13,688 nt of DNA from Bifidobacterium breve (GTDB lineage Bacteria; Bacteroidota; Bacteroidia; Cytophagales; UBA9547): the NCBI GenBank assembly GCA_943325655.2, contig CALPQG020000022.1:1-13688 (forward strand), read 5' to 3'. A program made the position numbers and the translations under genes. Of this stretch, positions 1 through 10,000 are shown one piece after another. Numbering within the stretch: the first letter of the stretch is position 1; each line of letters starts with the position of its first letter. Under the pieces are notes generated by a model, which made no database searches, was not told where the DNA came from, and saw only the letters and a list, made by a program, of their open reading frames with translations.

Positions 1-3000
1 GCATTATCTTGAAAACATGCCTGATTTTGAGTTCTGAAATGATACCTTACTGCAGGATTGGTATTACAAATTTGTTTGGTCGTGCCGCACCAAGGGTTAT
101 ACCATGGACAGTCTTTCACATCGTAACATTTTGTCTCGCTTACGAAAAAAGGCCTAAGAAAAGCATAAGCTTCCTCATTTTGCATAAAGTCGGCATGACC
201 AATACAGCCATTGTAAAAATCATTTGTTGCAGCAATTTCATTGACTCTTTTTCTTAAAACTTTTAATCTTTCACCGACATATAAATTTCTATAAATGAGC
301 CAATTTTCATCGTTACTTAAAGCATCATTGATACAGGTTACAGCAGGCGAACAAGCGTCTTGGTAGTCGGGTCCGGCTGGGCACCTTGCCATACTCGTTG
401 CCATTTGCACCATGTTTAAATTTTGAGGTACCGGTTTATTATCACTACTATATAAAGCCATTTTAGCAGTCATATAATCAGTTATCCATTTGTCACTTGG
501 TTTGGTTTCAAATTTTTTAATAGGATCTTTATTACTAATTACTGGATCATAATATTTAGTAGTTGTATTGCTAGCAGTTACGACACTAGGTTTTACTAAG
601 TCTTTTGCAATGGCATCGCTAAGTGTTTGACATCTTCCTAATTGTACATTAAAAGCATATAAGTCAAGATGATGTATACAATCAAGTCCATATTTAAATT
701 CTGGGTGAAATGCCACTAAAAATGCTCCCCAACTTGGTTTCCATAATTTTTCAAATTCTTTAAAATCCATTAAATTTTTTACTGGAATAGCACATACTTT
801 TTTACCATTACAATTATTGGTAAAATAGGTAATGCCTGATTGATCAATTTGAGGAGTATAATTAGCTACACCATTGGTAACAGTCTTTTCTACTTTAACA
901 GTAGAAAGTTTGCCATCTTCATTATAATAATCTGTTAATTCATAAGTAACATCGGTAATATTTTGAGGAGTATTTCCCCATAAAATTTTATTCAAATGAT
1001 CACTATAGGTAGTCGAGCCCACATGCAAAACAACCATAACGGGAGTTTTCCAAGAGGGTGCACTAGTCAAAGCTATTCCAGTTTGGTTAGCTAGGCCATT
1101 TTTTTCATTAAAAATAGACAAAGGAAAAGGAGAAGGATCAACTACTGGCGTGATACCTGTTTGATTAAGCACAATTGTTTGTTTTGGTTGATTAACGGTA
1201 CCATCGCTATTCAAACTTGGATTTTTTTCTGGAAAACTTGCTTGTTCCGTTCTTATTTGGCCATATTGTCCTCCAGTTGACATGTCACCTTTCATAGCAT
1301 CAAGACTTGCACTGCATGGATTAATATCCAATCTGCCACAAACACTATTGCAAAGTTTTACCAACAAATCATAATCACGACTTGTTTTAGAAGTTTTATT
1401 AACCAAATCATCACATTCATCACAGCCAAAATTACAATCCACCTTTGCTTCAACTTTATTAGCTGCTTCCATAACAAACTCCTTTTCTTTTTTTAAACAA
1501 TTAAGATTGGAATCTGCTAAGTAATCATTCCAATATTTATCCAGCACTTTATCATTGATTTTTAAAGTTTTAGAAAGTGTATAATCGCCTTTGTCGAGCG
1601 TAATACTTTTAGAAAGATTAATTGTATTTGTTTTGCCAGTAGATCCTGCATGAGAAGTGTCATTGATAGCAAACAATGTTGTTTTACATTTATCCGTTAA
1701 AGTTATTGTTGCTTTGAGAGCTCCGTCAAAAGCTTTGTTTTTAGTGGCATCTAGGGTACATATTTCTTGGTGAGCAACAGCATCAGCGCCATATTTAAAC
1801 CCATAAGGAGTAGCATCCCCGGTAACAGTTATGGTTTCACTATATATTTTTTCGTTCCCACCAGCATTAATAGTATTTGTTTTATTTCCTTTTAATACAT
1901 CTTCATGGATAGTTCTTTTTTTATCGCCTCCTAAAGAATCAAGATTATCAGGACTTTGACCTGTTAAGGCAGTTGCTATCACTTTGCCATCGAGATCCAA
2001 ATAGGAAACACTAATTTGTCCGTTAGGATCTGTCACTATATTTTTCTTGTAATGCGATTGATTCCCCACTTGCGTGCCAAATAACCTGGTTAATTCAGCA
2101 GATTTTGGTGTAGAATACGCATATTTTGTTTCGTGTTTACTACCTAAAATATGTGTTTTACCAACACCAGACTGCGCATCAATCCTACCAGTATTATCAA
2201 GTGTATACTGCGTTTGCGTGAAAGGATATTTTTCAGCTGAAGGAATTAAATCCCTGTTAATGATTTTATCTTTTGACGGAAGCTCAGATGGTGCTAATGT
2301 TTTAAAATTATTTAAAGAAGAATAATAGTTAGAAGCACTATTTAATTTACTATCATCAAAAGAAGGTACTGAAGTTGTGCACGTACCGCTAGGTGAAGTG
2401 ATGATATAATCCTCTTTTTTTAAGAATGCAGGATTTGTGGTTGTAGTATTAAAATCATTTTGATAAGTAAGGGTTGAAAGTGGAATAGGCACAGGTAGCA
2501 ATTGTATGGTCGGTCTTCCAGCATAGTCATATAAGGTTTCTCCCACTATGGTTCTGTTATCTGAATTTATACGCGTCACAGCTTGGCGGTTTCTCATACT
2601 TCCATCATGGTAGGAAACTACTGTTTTTGTTTTCCCTTCTTCGGCAAAAGAAATAGAGGACTGCCAGTTTTTAAAGTTATCTAGGCCCGCAAATAAGATA
2701 AAGTTATCATTGTTATTCGTTTTCCAATTATCTAAGTTAATCGCACTATTATTATTCCCATTAGACCAATTAGATTTATATTCCACAATACCCCCACCAT
2801 GTGTTCTTTTACTTATGGCTCTTAAACGGTACAACACATACCCATGCTCATACACTAAAGGAATTTCAAATCTGTTCGCTTTTAAGACCACTCGTGAGCT
2901 ATTATTTCTAAAAGTAAGTCCATTTAAAGTAATGTCTTTTGGCGCTTTGACAACAACATCACTTGGTTCAAATTTTGTTTCATTTGTTTTCGCATCCATA

Positions 3001-3638
3001 CCAGCTATATAGGTCCACTCTAATTCATAAGTTTCAGCTCCAGGAATAACATCCCAAGTCACGTTCAAATTTCCATTCTTAATAGTTGGGTCATGGGATA
3101 AATTTGTAAATGCTACAGGGTCAGGCATTGGGTCATACGATGTAGTAATAATAGACACATTGAGTTCTAATAAGTCCCAATCAGCAGAAACAGGCACTCC
3201 ATTTAATGCGATAACAGTCACATACAGTTCGTGAACATTTTTATTGAGCCAAAAAGTTTTCAATTTGGGCTTAGCACTGTTCACCTCCAAAGACAGGGTA
3301 ACATTTTGACTACTAAGCTTTCCTCTGTTCAAATCATCATAAAAATAACCTACTTGAAGTTCAATGCTTGGAGTAGCATGACTCACTTTCCCAGCTGTAA
3401 AAGCTTTTGCTATAGAAAATTCTATCACTGCTACCGCAGATTCTAAACAAACTTTTGACTGTAAACCTATCGGGATTAAATTCCTCCTTGAACCACGTAC
3501 AGTACATGGGTCACCATTTTTTTGTTTCAAAGGACCTACTAGTTCCCTTTTAGTATAAGTTGCTTTTACTGTATCTATTTTGGCAAAAGCACTTAAGAGG
3601 CTCAGTAGAAAAATTAAGCTTAAGAAATATTTTTTCAT
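1..3638 (-). CDS. Giant secreted RHS-family protein, 5' part (runs off left edge)
   Basis: Open from an ATG at 3638 to the window edge (1212 codons), so the C-terminus is not visible. The N-terminus has a Sec signal peptide (MKKYFLSLIF..., likely cleaved after AFA at residues 18-20). A fibronectin-III-like segment lies at about 169-213 (TWDVIPGAETYELEW). RHS-like motifs follow: YHDGSMRNRQAV near 340, LYDYAGRPTIQLLPVP near 360-375, YTLDNTGRI near 478, and GSKHETKYAY then VSYLDLDGKVIATALTG at about 495-560. A Cys-rich stretch (CNFGCDEC) lies near 735, GQYGQI near 790, and WKPSWGAFLVAFHPEF near 965. I recognise this motif order from giant Bacteroidota RHS-repeat proteins whose C-terminus usually carries an RHS core and a variable tip. 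Whether this one ends in a toxin cannot be seen. It is the last visible operon gene, 17 bp after the 233-aa gene. The family call is from memory of motifs; the export and the open frame are direct. Confidence 0.88.
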   Translation of the reverse strand, partial: MKKYFLSLIFLLSLLSAFAKIDTVKATYTKRELVGPLKQKNGDPCTVRGSRRNLIPIGLQSKVCLESAVAVIEFSIAKAFTAGKVSHATPSIELQVGYFYDDLNRGKLSSQNVTLSLEVNSAKPKLKTFWLNKNVHELYVTVIALNGVPVSADWDLLELNVSIITTSYDPMPDPVAFTNLSHDPTIKNGNLNVTWDVIPGAETYELEWTYIAGMDAKTNETKFEPSDVVVKAPKDITLNGLTFRNNSSRVVLKANRFEIPLVYEHGYVLYRLRAISKRTHGGGIVEYKSNWSNGNNNSAINLDNWKTNNNDNFILFAGLDNFKNWQSSISFAEEGKTKTVVSYHDGSMRNRQAVTRINSDNRTIVGETLYDYAGRPTIQLLPVPIPLSTLTYQNDFNTTTTNPAFLKKEDYIITSPSGTCTTSVPSFDDSKLNSASNYYSSLNNFKTLAPSELPSKDKIINRDLIPSAEKYPFTQTQYTLDNTGRIDAQSGVGKTHILGSKHETKYAYSTPKSAELTRLFGTQVGNQSHYKKNIVTDPNGQISVSYLDLDGKVIATALTGQSPDNLDSLGGDKKRTIHEDVLKGNKTNTINAGGNEKIYSETITVTGDATPYGFKYGADAVAHQEICTLDATKNKAFDGALKATITLTDKCKTTLFAINDTSHAGSTGKTNTINLSKSITLDKGDYTLSKTLKINDKVLDKYWNDYLADSNLNCLKKEKEFVMEAANKVEAKVDCNFGCDECDDLVNKTSKTSRDYDLLVKLCNSVCGRLDINPCSASLDAMKGDMSTGGQYGQIRTEQASFPEKNPSLNSDGTVNQPKQTIVLNQTGITPVVDPSPFPLSIFNEKNGLANQTGIALTSAPSWKTPVMVVLHVGSTTYSDHLNKILWGNTPQNITDVTYELTDYYNEDGKLSTVKVEKTVTNGVANYTPQIDQSGITYFTNNCNGKKVCAIPVKNLMDFKEFEKLWKPSWGAFLVAFHPEFKYGLDCIHHLDLYAFNVQLGRCQTLSDAIAKDLVKPSVVTASNTTTKYYDPVISNKDPIKKFETKPSDKWITDYMTAKMALYSSDNKPVPQNLNMVQMATSMARCPAGPDYQDACSPAVTCINDALSNDENWLIYRNLYVGERLKVLRKRVNEIAATNDFYNGCIGHADFMQNEEAYAFLRPFFVSETKCYDVKDCPWYNPWCGTTKQICNTNPAVRYHFRTQNQACFQDN

Positions 3639-3655
3639 GAATTCAATAAATTAAA

Positions 3656-4357
3656 TTACCTTAAAGATTGATGTAGTTTATAAGACTGAAAAGCTTGAGT
3701 CAATTGATAAGCCTTGTTATTTTTTAGGATATATTTTTCAATGTTTGGAAATCCTGGTTCCACGGTAAACTTTTGTTCCCAATTGGAATAAACGATATTC
3801 ATATCATAAAGCGTTTGATTAACAACACTTTGATTAAACCTGGAATAGATATAATTCGGAACGCCATTCTTAAAAAAACAAAATTTAGCAAATTGATAAG
3901 TGTAGTTAGTTCCAAAGTTTAGGGTACATACAGTTTGATCACCCACGAATGCTAGGGTTATAGCTTGTGCGCTATCAATTAATGTTGAGAAACTTTCAAA
4001 CAATTTTGCAGCAAAAAATTGGGTATTAGAAATCGTATCTTCCATATAATGCATCAATTTATGCTGTGAATTAATTACCAACATTCTGCCTGGAGTAAAC
4101 AATATTTCTTGCTCATTCCCTAGCAGCATTTTGATGGCAGAAGGTGTTTTATACATAGCAGTATGGGTTACTTTAGTTCCTGGGCTTGCGGCATTTCCGT
4201 TCATCACCATATCATAAGACATTTGGAAATTTTCAGTTGCAACAAATGCATTATCAAATACCAAACAGGCTTTTATTAAAGCTTCTTTGTGTTCTTGCCC
4301 CCAAACGCCTAAGGGTAACCATAAAACGATAAGTAAAACAGGAAGTGATTTTCTCAT
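3656..4357 (-). CDS. Secreted 233-aa protein, possible LolA-like fold
   Basis: The product has a clear Sec signal peptide (MRKSLPVLLIVLWLPLGVWG, cleaved before Q21), followed by about 210 residues with no further membrane segment. The body alternates short hydrophobic strands with turns, for example FQMSYDMVMNG, AMYKTPSAIKMLLGNEQEI and LFTPGRMLVINSQHKLMHYM. This strand-rich pattern, with a 'K-P-x-x-x-K' style segment followed by a 'that-is-displayed' hairpin, resembles LolA/LppX-type lipid-binding half barrels. That is a resemblance by eye, not an established assignment. The gene sits 7 bp after the PKD gene and 17 bp before the RHS gene, so it is probably co-translated with both and works in the same export or assembly process. 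A periplasmic chaperone or carrier for the giant proteins is one possibility. It has no catalytic motif I recognise. Confidence 0.82.
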   Translation of the reverse strand: MRKSLPVLLIVLWLPLGVWGQEHKEALIKACLVFDNAFVATENFQMSYDMVMNGNAASPGTKVTHTAMYKTPSAIKMLLGNEQEILFTPGRMLVINSQHKLMHYMEDTISNTQFFAAKLFESFSTLIDSAQAITLAFVGDQTVCTLNFGTNYTYQFAKFCFFKNGVPNYIYSRFNQSVVNQTLYDMNIVYSNWEQKFTVEPGFPNIEKYILKNNKAYQLTQAFQSYKLHQSLR

Positions 4358-4364
4358 TGCTACA

Positions 4365-7019
4365 TTATTTGTTGGTCAGCTTACTTTGATTATTTCTGGT
4401 TTCTTTGATGGTCATGACACCACGTTCGGTTTCTTTTTTTACACGAATAAGAATACCTTCATCATCATACTCATATTTGGTAGCAAAATTATTTTCATCT
4501 AATTCTGCTATTAATTTTTGAGTGGAAGGGTCATAGACAAAAGATTTCATATTGCTTTTAAATGGATGTAACCTTATATCATCAAAGTAGGCATCTATAT
4601 CATTATCATTATTGACCATCACTACAACGATATTTATTGCATCCATAGGAATGGTAAAATCTGCCTCCACACGTTGCCACCCATCAATGATAGCACCTGT
4701 AGGTGTATATATTTCTTCTCCGATAGTTTCTCCTGAGCGGGTTTTGAAATGTACCTCAAGACCTACATTTTGATAAGTATCAGGAGCATTCACGCTGTAG
4801 TTTTTTTTAACCCAAGCAGACAAAATATATTTGCTTCCAGGATGAGGAGAAAATGAAGGAACACACTCCGAACAGCTTTCTATACAAGGTTGTACAAGTA
4901 TAGTTTTAGACGCAGTACAGCCTAATAAATTTGTACCTTTTACTTCATAAGTTGTTGCTAAACTTATAGCAGCTAAAGGGTTGTAAAGAGTTACACTACT
5001 TAAATTAGTGCTTGGAGACCACACATAAGTAGTAGCACCAGAAGCTACCAATTGCACTTTGCCAGCTATACAATTAGCACTTAAATTGATTACAGGAGCA
5101 CTGGAATATGGAGCAAAAACACTAGAAAAACCAAGATTGGAACTCAAATTACTAGGGGTAATCATCTTTTTTTGACATGCATCAGTAAGATGAAATGGAT
5201 CTGAAAAATCATACTTATAAATAGAATTGGTATGAACTCCTCCGCACTGGTAATAACGACCATCTGGCCCTAATTTAATGGCAGACCCAAACACTCCATA
5301 AGAAATAACTTTAATGTTGGTATTAATCCATTCATTTGAGGTGTAATTTGTTCCTAATAGAAGTATTGGATTGCCTCCTTGATCTTTGTTGTCATTTCTC
5401 GAAAGAGTAACGAATAATCCATCACTAAATGGGGTAAACTCACAATCATAAACATGAGGATAAACATTTCCTACCCAAGCACCTTCCACCATTTTTGCAG
5501 CAATGGGCACATAAGGCGTATTTTTGTTTACCCAATTATTTAAAGTAAATTTCCCAGTACTATTATCAAAGTTGTAGAGTACAATAGAATTGCCATAATC
5601 CACATAATCAACCATTTGATTCACCGTGGCCGCTTTTTTACCATTCCATGAAAATTTCAGTGAGCCACGTTCTAACGTTGTATTGAAAGCTCCAGGTGCA
5701 TTTAACAAAGGCGCAACACTTGAAACAATTGACTTGGAATCAATCCCTTTTTCGGTAAGCAAATAAGCATGAAGATTGGAGAAATTCGCTTTTCCCGCTA
5801 GCCCTGATTCTCTTATCGCAATCCAAATATCCTGTTTATTAGCATGTAAAGTGGCTTGTAGCTGTTCGGTTGTTCTGAATGTTCCAAGGCGAATAGGTGC
5901 CGACATGACATTGGTAGTCATGTTTAAAATAGCATAATTAAAACCTTTAGTGACTACTGAATTGGCATCATCAACAGTAAAAACATACATCAATTCAGGG
6001 GTAGCAGGATGTTTTACAAACAAGACGCCTTGTACACCACTAGAAAAATCAGTGGGATGTCCTGAACCGTCTTCATTACCAGACAATAGTTGAACAGGAT
6101 TTAAAACAAGATTTTTATCATATAAATTTAAACCATTGGTAAAGTATTGAAGGTTGCCATCCTTGTCTGAGAAGGCTGCACTGCCTTCGTAAGTATAACT
6201 TTTTTCAGTAACATTCACCGTACCAATATCTGGAGACCAAGTTTCATTATAATTGCTAAAACTCAAAAACATCCCTTGCCCAAAATACCAATTGTAATTT
6301 GATTTCCAGCCATAAGATTCATCTATATTATTTAAATATGTCTCTGAACAGCGAACTGCTGTACTGCAATTTTCAACTGCTATTGTTTTACTTTTAGAAT
6401 AGCTTGGATTGTTTTCATGGGTTGCAATTATCGTATATGTTCCAGGCAAAATATAGGAATGGTGTGCATTACTTTTGATAGCATTGGAAATTATAGTGCC
6501 ATCGCCAAAATCCCAAATGATGTTTGAATTATCAAAACTACTTTCAGGTATAAAATCAATTCTATTACTGGTACATTCATTGGGAGGAAAATCAAAATCA
6601 AAATTACAAGTTGCAGTAATGGTTATAGACCTATTAAAAGTTTTATTATACTCATATACTTTTACCCCATTGATAGTATAGTTCCAAAATCCTTGAACTT
6701 TTAAAATAATAGCGTAAGTTCCAGGTTCAGTATACTGATATGTGGCATGAATATTATCTTCAACAATTTCAAGAGGTGCACCATTACCAAAATCCCATGT
6801 GAAAACAAAATCTGAAGGGGTGTCTCCATAAGTCTCCATACCTGCTACAAATAGCCCATTATTTGCTCCAACACAAGTAGATTTCCAAGATATTGAAGGA
6901 TGAATTGACGCTAAATCCTTACCCCCAAAGACACCTACAGCAAAAACATGATGTATACCCAGTAAAAACATGAACAAAATCAGGATAAATTGATATGGAT
7001 TGTATTGTTTCATTATCAT
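4365..7019 (-). CDS. Secreted PKD/propeller-like protein carrying the split-off C-terminus of the upstream shell protein
   Basis: An 884-aa mosaic. The signal peptide is at residues 1-27 (ATG at 7019; the in-frame ATG at 7013, giving MKQYNPY, is an equally plausible start). PKD domain 1 is at about 50-135 (FTWDFGNG, EPGTYAIILKV) and PKD domain 2 at about 140-216 (IIWDFGDG, LPGTYTIIAT). A long region at 240-650 opens with NYNWYFGQGMFLSF and includes AAFSDKDGNLQYFTNGLNLY and ELMYVFTVDD. It matches the 'NWYFG...' propeller-like region common in Bacteroidota surface proteins. An Ig-like domain at 651-710 ends TYEVKGTNLLGCTASKTI. From residue 711 the character changes: a carbohydrate-binding-like half domain (KYILSAWVKK, GWQRVEADFTIP, AYFDDIRL) and a YD-like tail (FVYDPSTQKLIAELDENNFA, YEYDDEGILIRVKKETERG). 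That tail normally ends the upstream protein's family, so this gene looks like an insertion that captured it. No T9SS sorting domain is seen at the C-terminus. Confidence 0.9.
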   Translation of the reverse strand: MIMKQYNPYQFILILFMFLLGIHHVFAVGVFGGKDLASIHPSISWKSTCVGANNGLFVAGMETYGDTPSDFVFTWDFGNGAPLEIVEDNIHATYQYTEPGTYAIILKVQGFWNYTINGVKVYEYNKTFNRSITITATCNFDFDFPPNECTSNRIDFIPESSFDNSNIIWDFGDGTIISNAIKSNAHHSYILPGTYTIIATHENNPSYSKSKTIAVENCSTAVRCSETYLNNIDESYGWKSNYNWYFGQGMFLSFSNYNETWSPDIGTVNVTEKSYTYEGSAAFSDKDGNLQYFTNGLNLYDKNLVLNPVQLLSGNEDGSGHPTDFSSGVQGVLFVKHPATPELMYVFTVDDANSVVTKGFNYAILNMTTNVMSAPIRLGTFRTTEQLQATLHANKQDIWIAIRESGLAGKANFSNLHAYLLTEKGIDSKSIVSSVAPLLNAPGAFNTTLERGSLKFSWNGKKAATVNQMVDYVDYGNSIVLYNFDNSTGKFTLNNWVNKNTPYVPIAAKMVEGAWVGNVYPHVYDCEFTPFSDGLFVTLSRNDNKDQGGNPILLLGTNYTSNEWINTNIKVISYGVFGSAIKLGPDGRYYQCGGVHTNSIYKYDFSDPFHLTDACQKKMITPSNLSSNLGFSSVFAPYSSAPVINLSANCIAGKVQLVASGATTYVWSPSTNLSSVTLYNPLAAISLATTYEVKGTNLLGCTASKTILVQPCIESCSECVPSFSPHPGSKYILSAWVKKNYSVNAPDTYQNVGLEVHFKTRSGETIGEEIYTPTGAIIDGWQRVEADFTIPMDAINIVVVMVNNDNDIDAYFDDIRLHPFKSNMKSFVYDPSTQKLIAELDENNFATKYEYDDEGILIRVKKETERGVMTIKETRNNQSKLTNK
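4878..4889 (-). repeat. 12-bp direct repeat, copy B (inside the PKD gene)
   Basis: On the minus strand this reads CCTTGTATAGAA and encodes PCIE at residues 711-714 of the 884-aa protein. It sits exactly between the Ig-like domain and the captured carbohydrate-binding half domain. It lies 2210 bp from copy A at 7088-7099. Joining the two copies would restore an in-frame continuous protein. Confidence 0.6.
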
Positions 7020-7075
7020 TATATTTTATAAAAAATTACTGATTAACAAATGTTTATATTCAAAAAAATCAAACT
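7020..7075. other. 56-bp gap between the shell and PKD genes
   Basis: This is the longest spacer inside the operon; the others are 2, 7 and 17 bp. It is almost entirely A and T, has no hairpin terminator and no Shine-Dalgarno sequence. A weak promoter-like match (TTTG, 15-bp spacer, AACATTTG on the minus strand) is too poor to call. Its presence fits the idea that the PKD gene arrived later. Confidence 0.5.
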
Positions 7076-10000
7076 TTATTTCACCTCTTCTACACAAGGA
7101 GAACTTACCGTTTTACTTAACGGTACTTTCGTATTGTGGGGCACCTTATAAGATTTAGAGCCGGTATGCGCTTCTGCTTCAACTACGGCAGTAGGTACAA
7201 ATCTATTGACTGACCTCCAGCTGAAGTGATCGTCTCTACAATCATTGTAATCATAATCTTCGAAGCCATCAAAAGCTGATTCTTGGTATTGAGAATTGTT
7301 GGCAGTAGCTACAGGCAAATGTCTACCATACCCAAACTGAGCCATAGCATACCTTCCCAAAGCATCTTTGTTTTCAATTTCCATTCCCATTGAATTATAA
7401 TTTGTAATTTCAGTGACATATTGCCAAGGAGAACATACATAAGCAAGCGAGGTAGTAATAGAAGAAAGATTTCCTTTTGTATCGGCTGGAATAAAACTCG
7501 AAGTCTTCGTACAAGCACTTAAGCCAGTAAACTGATCTTTCTTCATCCAAAAAGGAACAAAAGTACCTGTGAACACGCCGTCTTTGCGTATGTTCAATTG
7601 GTTGTTATTTTTATTTTGTGTTCTTCCTGAAAGGTAAGTATGCGAACGCCAAGGTCTCATTAAACCAGCATAACCTTTGATGTATGGATCAATTGTAGGG
7701 TCTGTATCGTAAGGGCAGTTACAAAAATATTTCCAAACATCTTTAAATTCTGTTGCTACAGCCTTGAGTACATTTTCAAAAACTAAAGTTGAGCGATGTC
7801 CATTTTTAATCGGGTTAGTTTTTGTAGAAATACTTCCAATAGGAGTTTCATGCATATTTTTATAGCCACTTCTAATAATTTTAGCGGTATAAGGCAGTAA
7901 AAACTTCGTTTCGCTTCCATTGTAATAATTAACTAATTTCAAATCAGCAGTTTTAGGATCAATTCTTACAATATATTTTCCCGTTAGCGTACCATTGTGG
8001 CCATTGTTTTCAGAACTTAGAATGGACAATTCATCCCCATCTACTAATTTTGATTTCACCGCTGCGGCATTGGGGTTGCTAAACACCATGCCTTCATTGA
8101 TACTAGCCATTTTCATTCTATCATACCCCCAATGTGCCGGATAGGTAAAATTGTAAATCGGGTCTTCAAATTCATTAATTGTAGAAGTCAACAACGGTTG
8201 TCCAGTAATTTTGTCATAGGCTAAGGTACTCGTACTGATAGTGCTTCCATTTTCTGTAGCCTTTATTGTATCTAAAATACCCGAGCGATTAATAACTTTT
8301 GTTGTCACCAAAGATTTAAAACGATTGTATTCATATTTAAAATCTGGCCAAGCTGTAGGTGCTAAAACTGGAATAAAACCAAAAAGCATAAATTTTAAAT
8401 TCATTTCCAAGCCAGCGCCAGCAGAAGTATAATCATGGTACCTTTGATCATGTACCACATCTACATGAATACCCATTTCCTTATTGGTTTCTATTGTTAA
8501 GTCCTTATCTATTACCGTTACATGATTTGTTAACTGGCCATTTTTATTGGTTTTATAGGTATAAACTACTTTTGAAATGGCATCTTCTTCAGTTGATAAA
8601 GCATATTGTGAAGGAGTTGTTTTACTTAAGCTTGCTGGTATTACCATTTGTGATTTTTGTTTGCCATGCATGTCGTTCAACTCAATACTATAGCCCTGAG
8701 AACAAGTTGCCAGTTCAACTTTAAAATTCATCATAAATATATCTATGGCAGGTAAATTCATGTTCCTACTTTCTAAACCTGTCTGATTGACAGCTGTTGG
8801 AAAATCTTTAGCGGTATAAAACTCCTGAATTACGGCACCTGTTCCGTTGCTTATTGGGGTATTTACACCTGCTAAAGCATTTAATTGTATAGGGGTAACG
8901 GTTACTTTGCTGTAACCTATCCCTGCTCCTGGGAAAAAAGATTCTCCGTAAGGTCCATCTATATAGGACTCTTTAACAGGCGTAAACCAATTGTTATCTT
9001 CCTGCTTATAAAGTGGATTTTTAAAAGGATTTTCTTCCCCTCCTAACATAGGTTCATAAATAGCTACCCCTGAGCTAATTGTTTGTTCATTTTGAAGTTT
9101 AGTATAGGAATAATATTGACCATAATAAGCACCTACCTCATTGGGAGAAGCAGTCATTTTTTTCCATTGATCTTCCATCACCACCGCTTTCACCCTATGG
9201 CCTCCTCCAATTTTTATAAAATCAAATTCTTTTAACCTTACAAATGATTTATTTTTATTAAAAAACTTCCCATGATTGTTCGCTGTCATATAATTAGGAA
9301 AACCAACGAGTGTTTGCACAACTCTGGCTACTGCTTCAGTGATAGCACCTATGACTTGATCAACCTCAAAATCGGAAGCATCTTTGCCGCCCATTAAAAC
9401 TTGATTTAAATTCATTTTGGCAAACATCCACGAATTTTTAACCATGTCATTTACATCATTGCCTGTAACAAAATTGCCAAACTTCTTATTTTTAAATGCT
9501 ATTTTACCAATTTTATATACCCCATTAACAGCGGGCAATACCGTACAGTCATTAAATTGTAGATCTGCATAACCACTAACATTTTCAAAATGATCAAAAT
9601 CAGATTTATATACATTCACATTAAAATTGAAATATATTTGAGGAAGATCGGCTAAATATTTTGCCCTAAAAAATTCATCCGCGTCAGTATAACCGGCTGA
9701 TTTCATTGCTTCAACAGTAAAACCTTCTCCAAGATCAATTTTAATTTTTGTACTACCGCCAGTGATGTCAGCATGAGCACCATAAAGCTCCCCTTTATCT
9801 GAATCTGCCACTTTAAACATCCTCATTGCTTGTTTATTTTGCACGTAAGCATAATCATCCGATTCATAAAAAACATGAATTTTTCCTCCAGTTGGCGTCA
9901 AAATGCTTTTCAAATTATACACAGAAGCATATTCATCTGCTTTAGTTTTAATTTGAGGGGTATATGGAAATGCTGCATTAGACATTTCATTTTCATAAAC

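Noticed and set aside
9..257. Plus-strand open frame of 82 codons at the left edge
   Set aside because: It lies antisense to the giant RHS frame, which is open across the same bases and has recognisable family motifs.
2074..3446. Three plus-strand open frames of 71-100 codons
   Set aside because: All are antisense to the RHS giant, overlap its conserved motifs and lack any protein-like character of their own.
7047..7073. Possible internal promoter before the PKD gene (TTTG, 15-bp spacer, AACATTTG on the minus strand)
   Set aside because: The -7 box has a mismatch at a conserved position and the spacer is shorter than usual; such matches are expected by chance in AT-rich DNA.
7019..7076. Idea that the shell and PKD genes are a single gene broken by a recent frameshift
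   Set aside because: The downstream frame opens with its own complete signal peptide after a 56-bp spacer, and the missing domain half is 2.2 kb away, so a simple frameshift cannot explain the arrangement.
7309..7518. Minus-strand 69-codon frame within the 1861-aa gene
   Set aside because: It is an alternate-frame shadow of the shell protein with a low-complexity leucine-rich translation.
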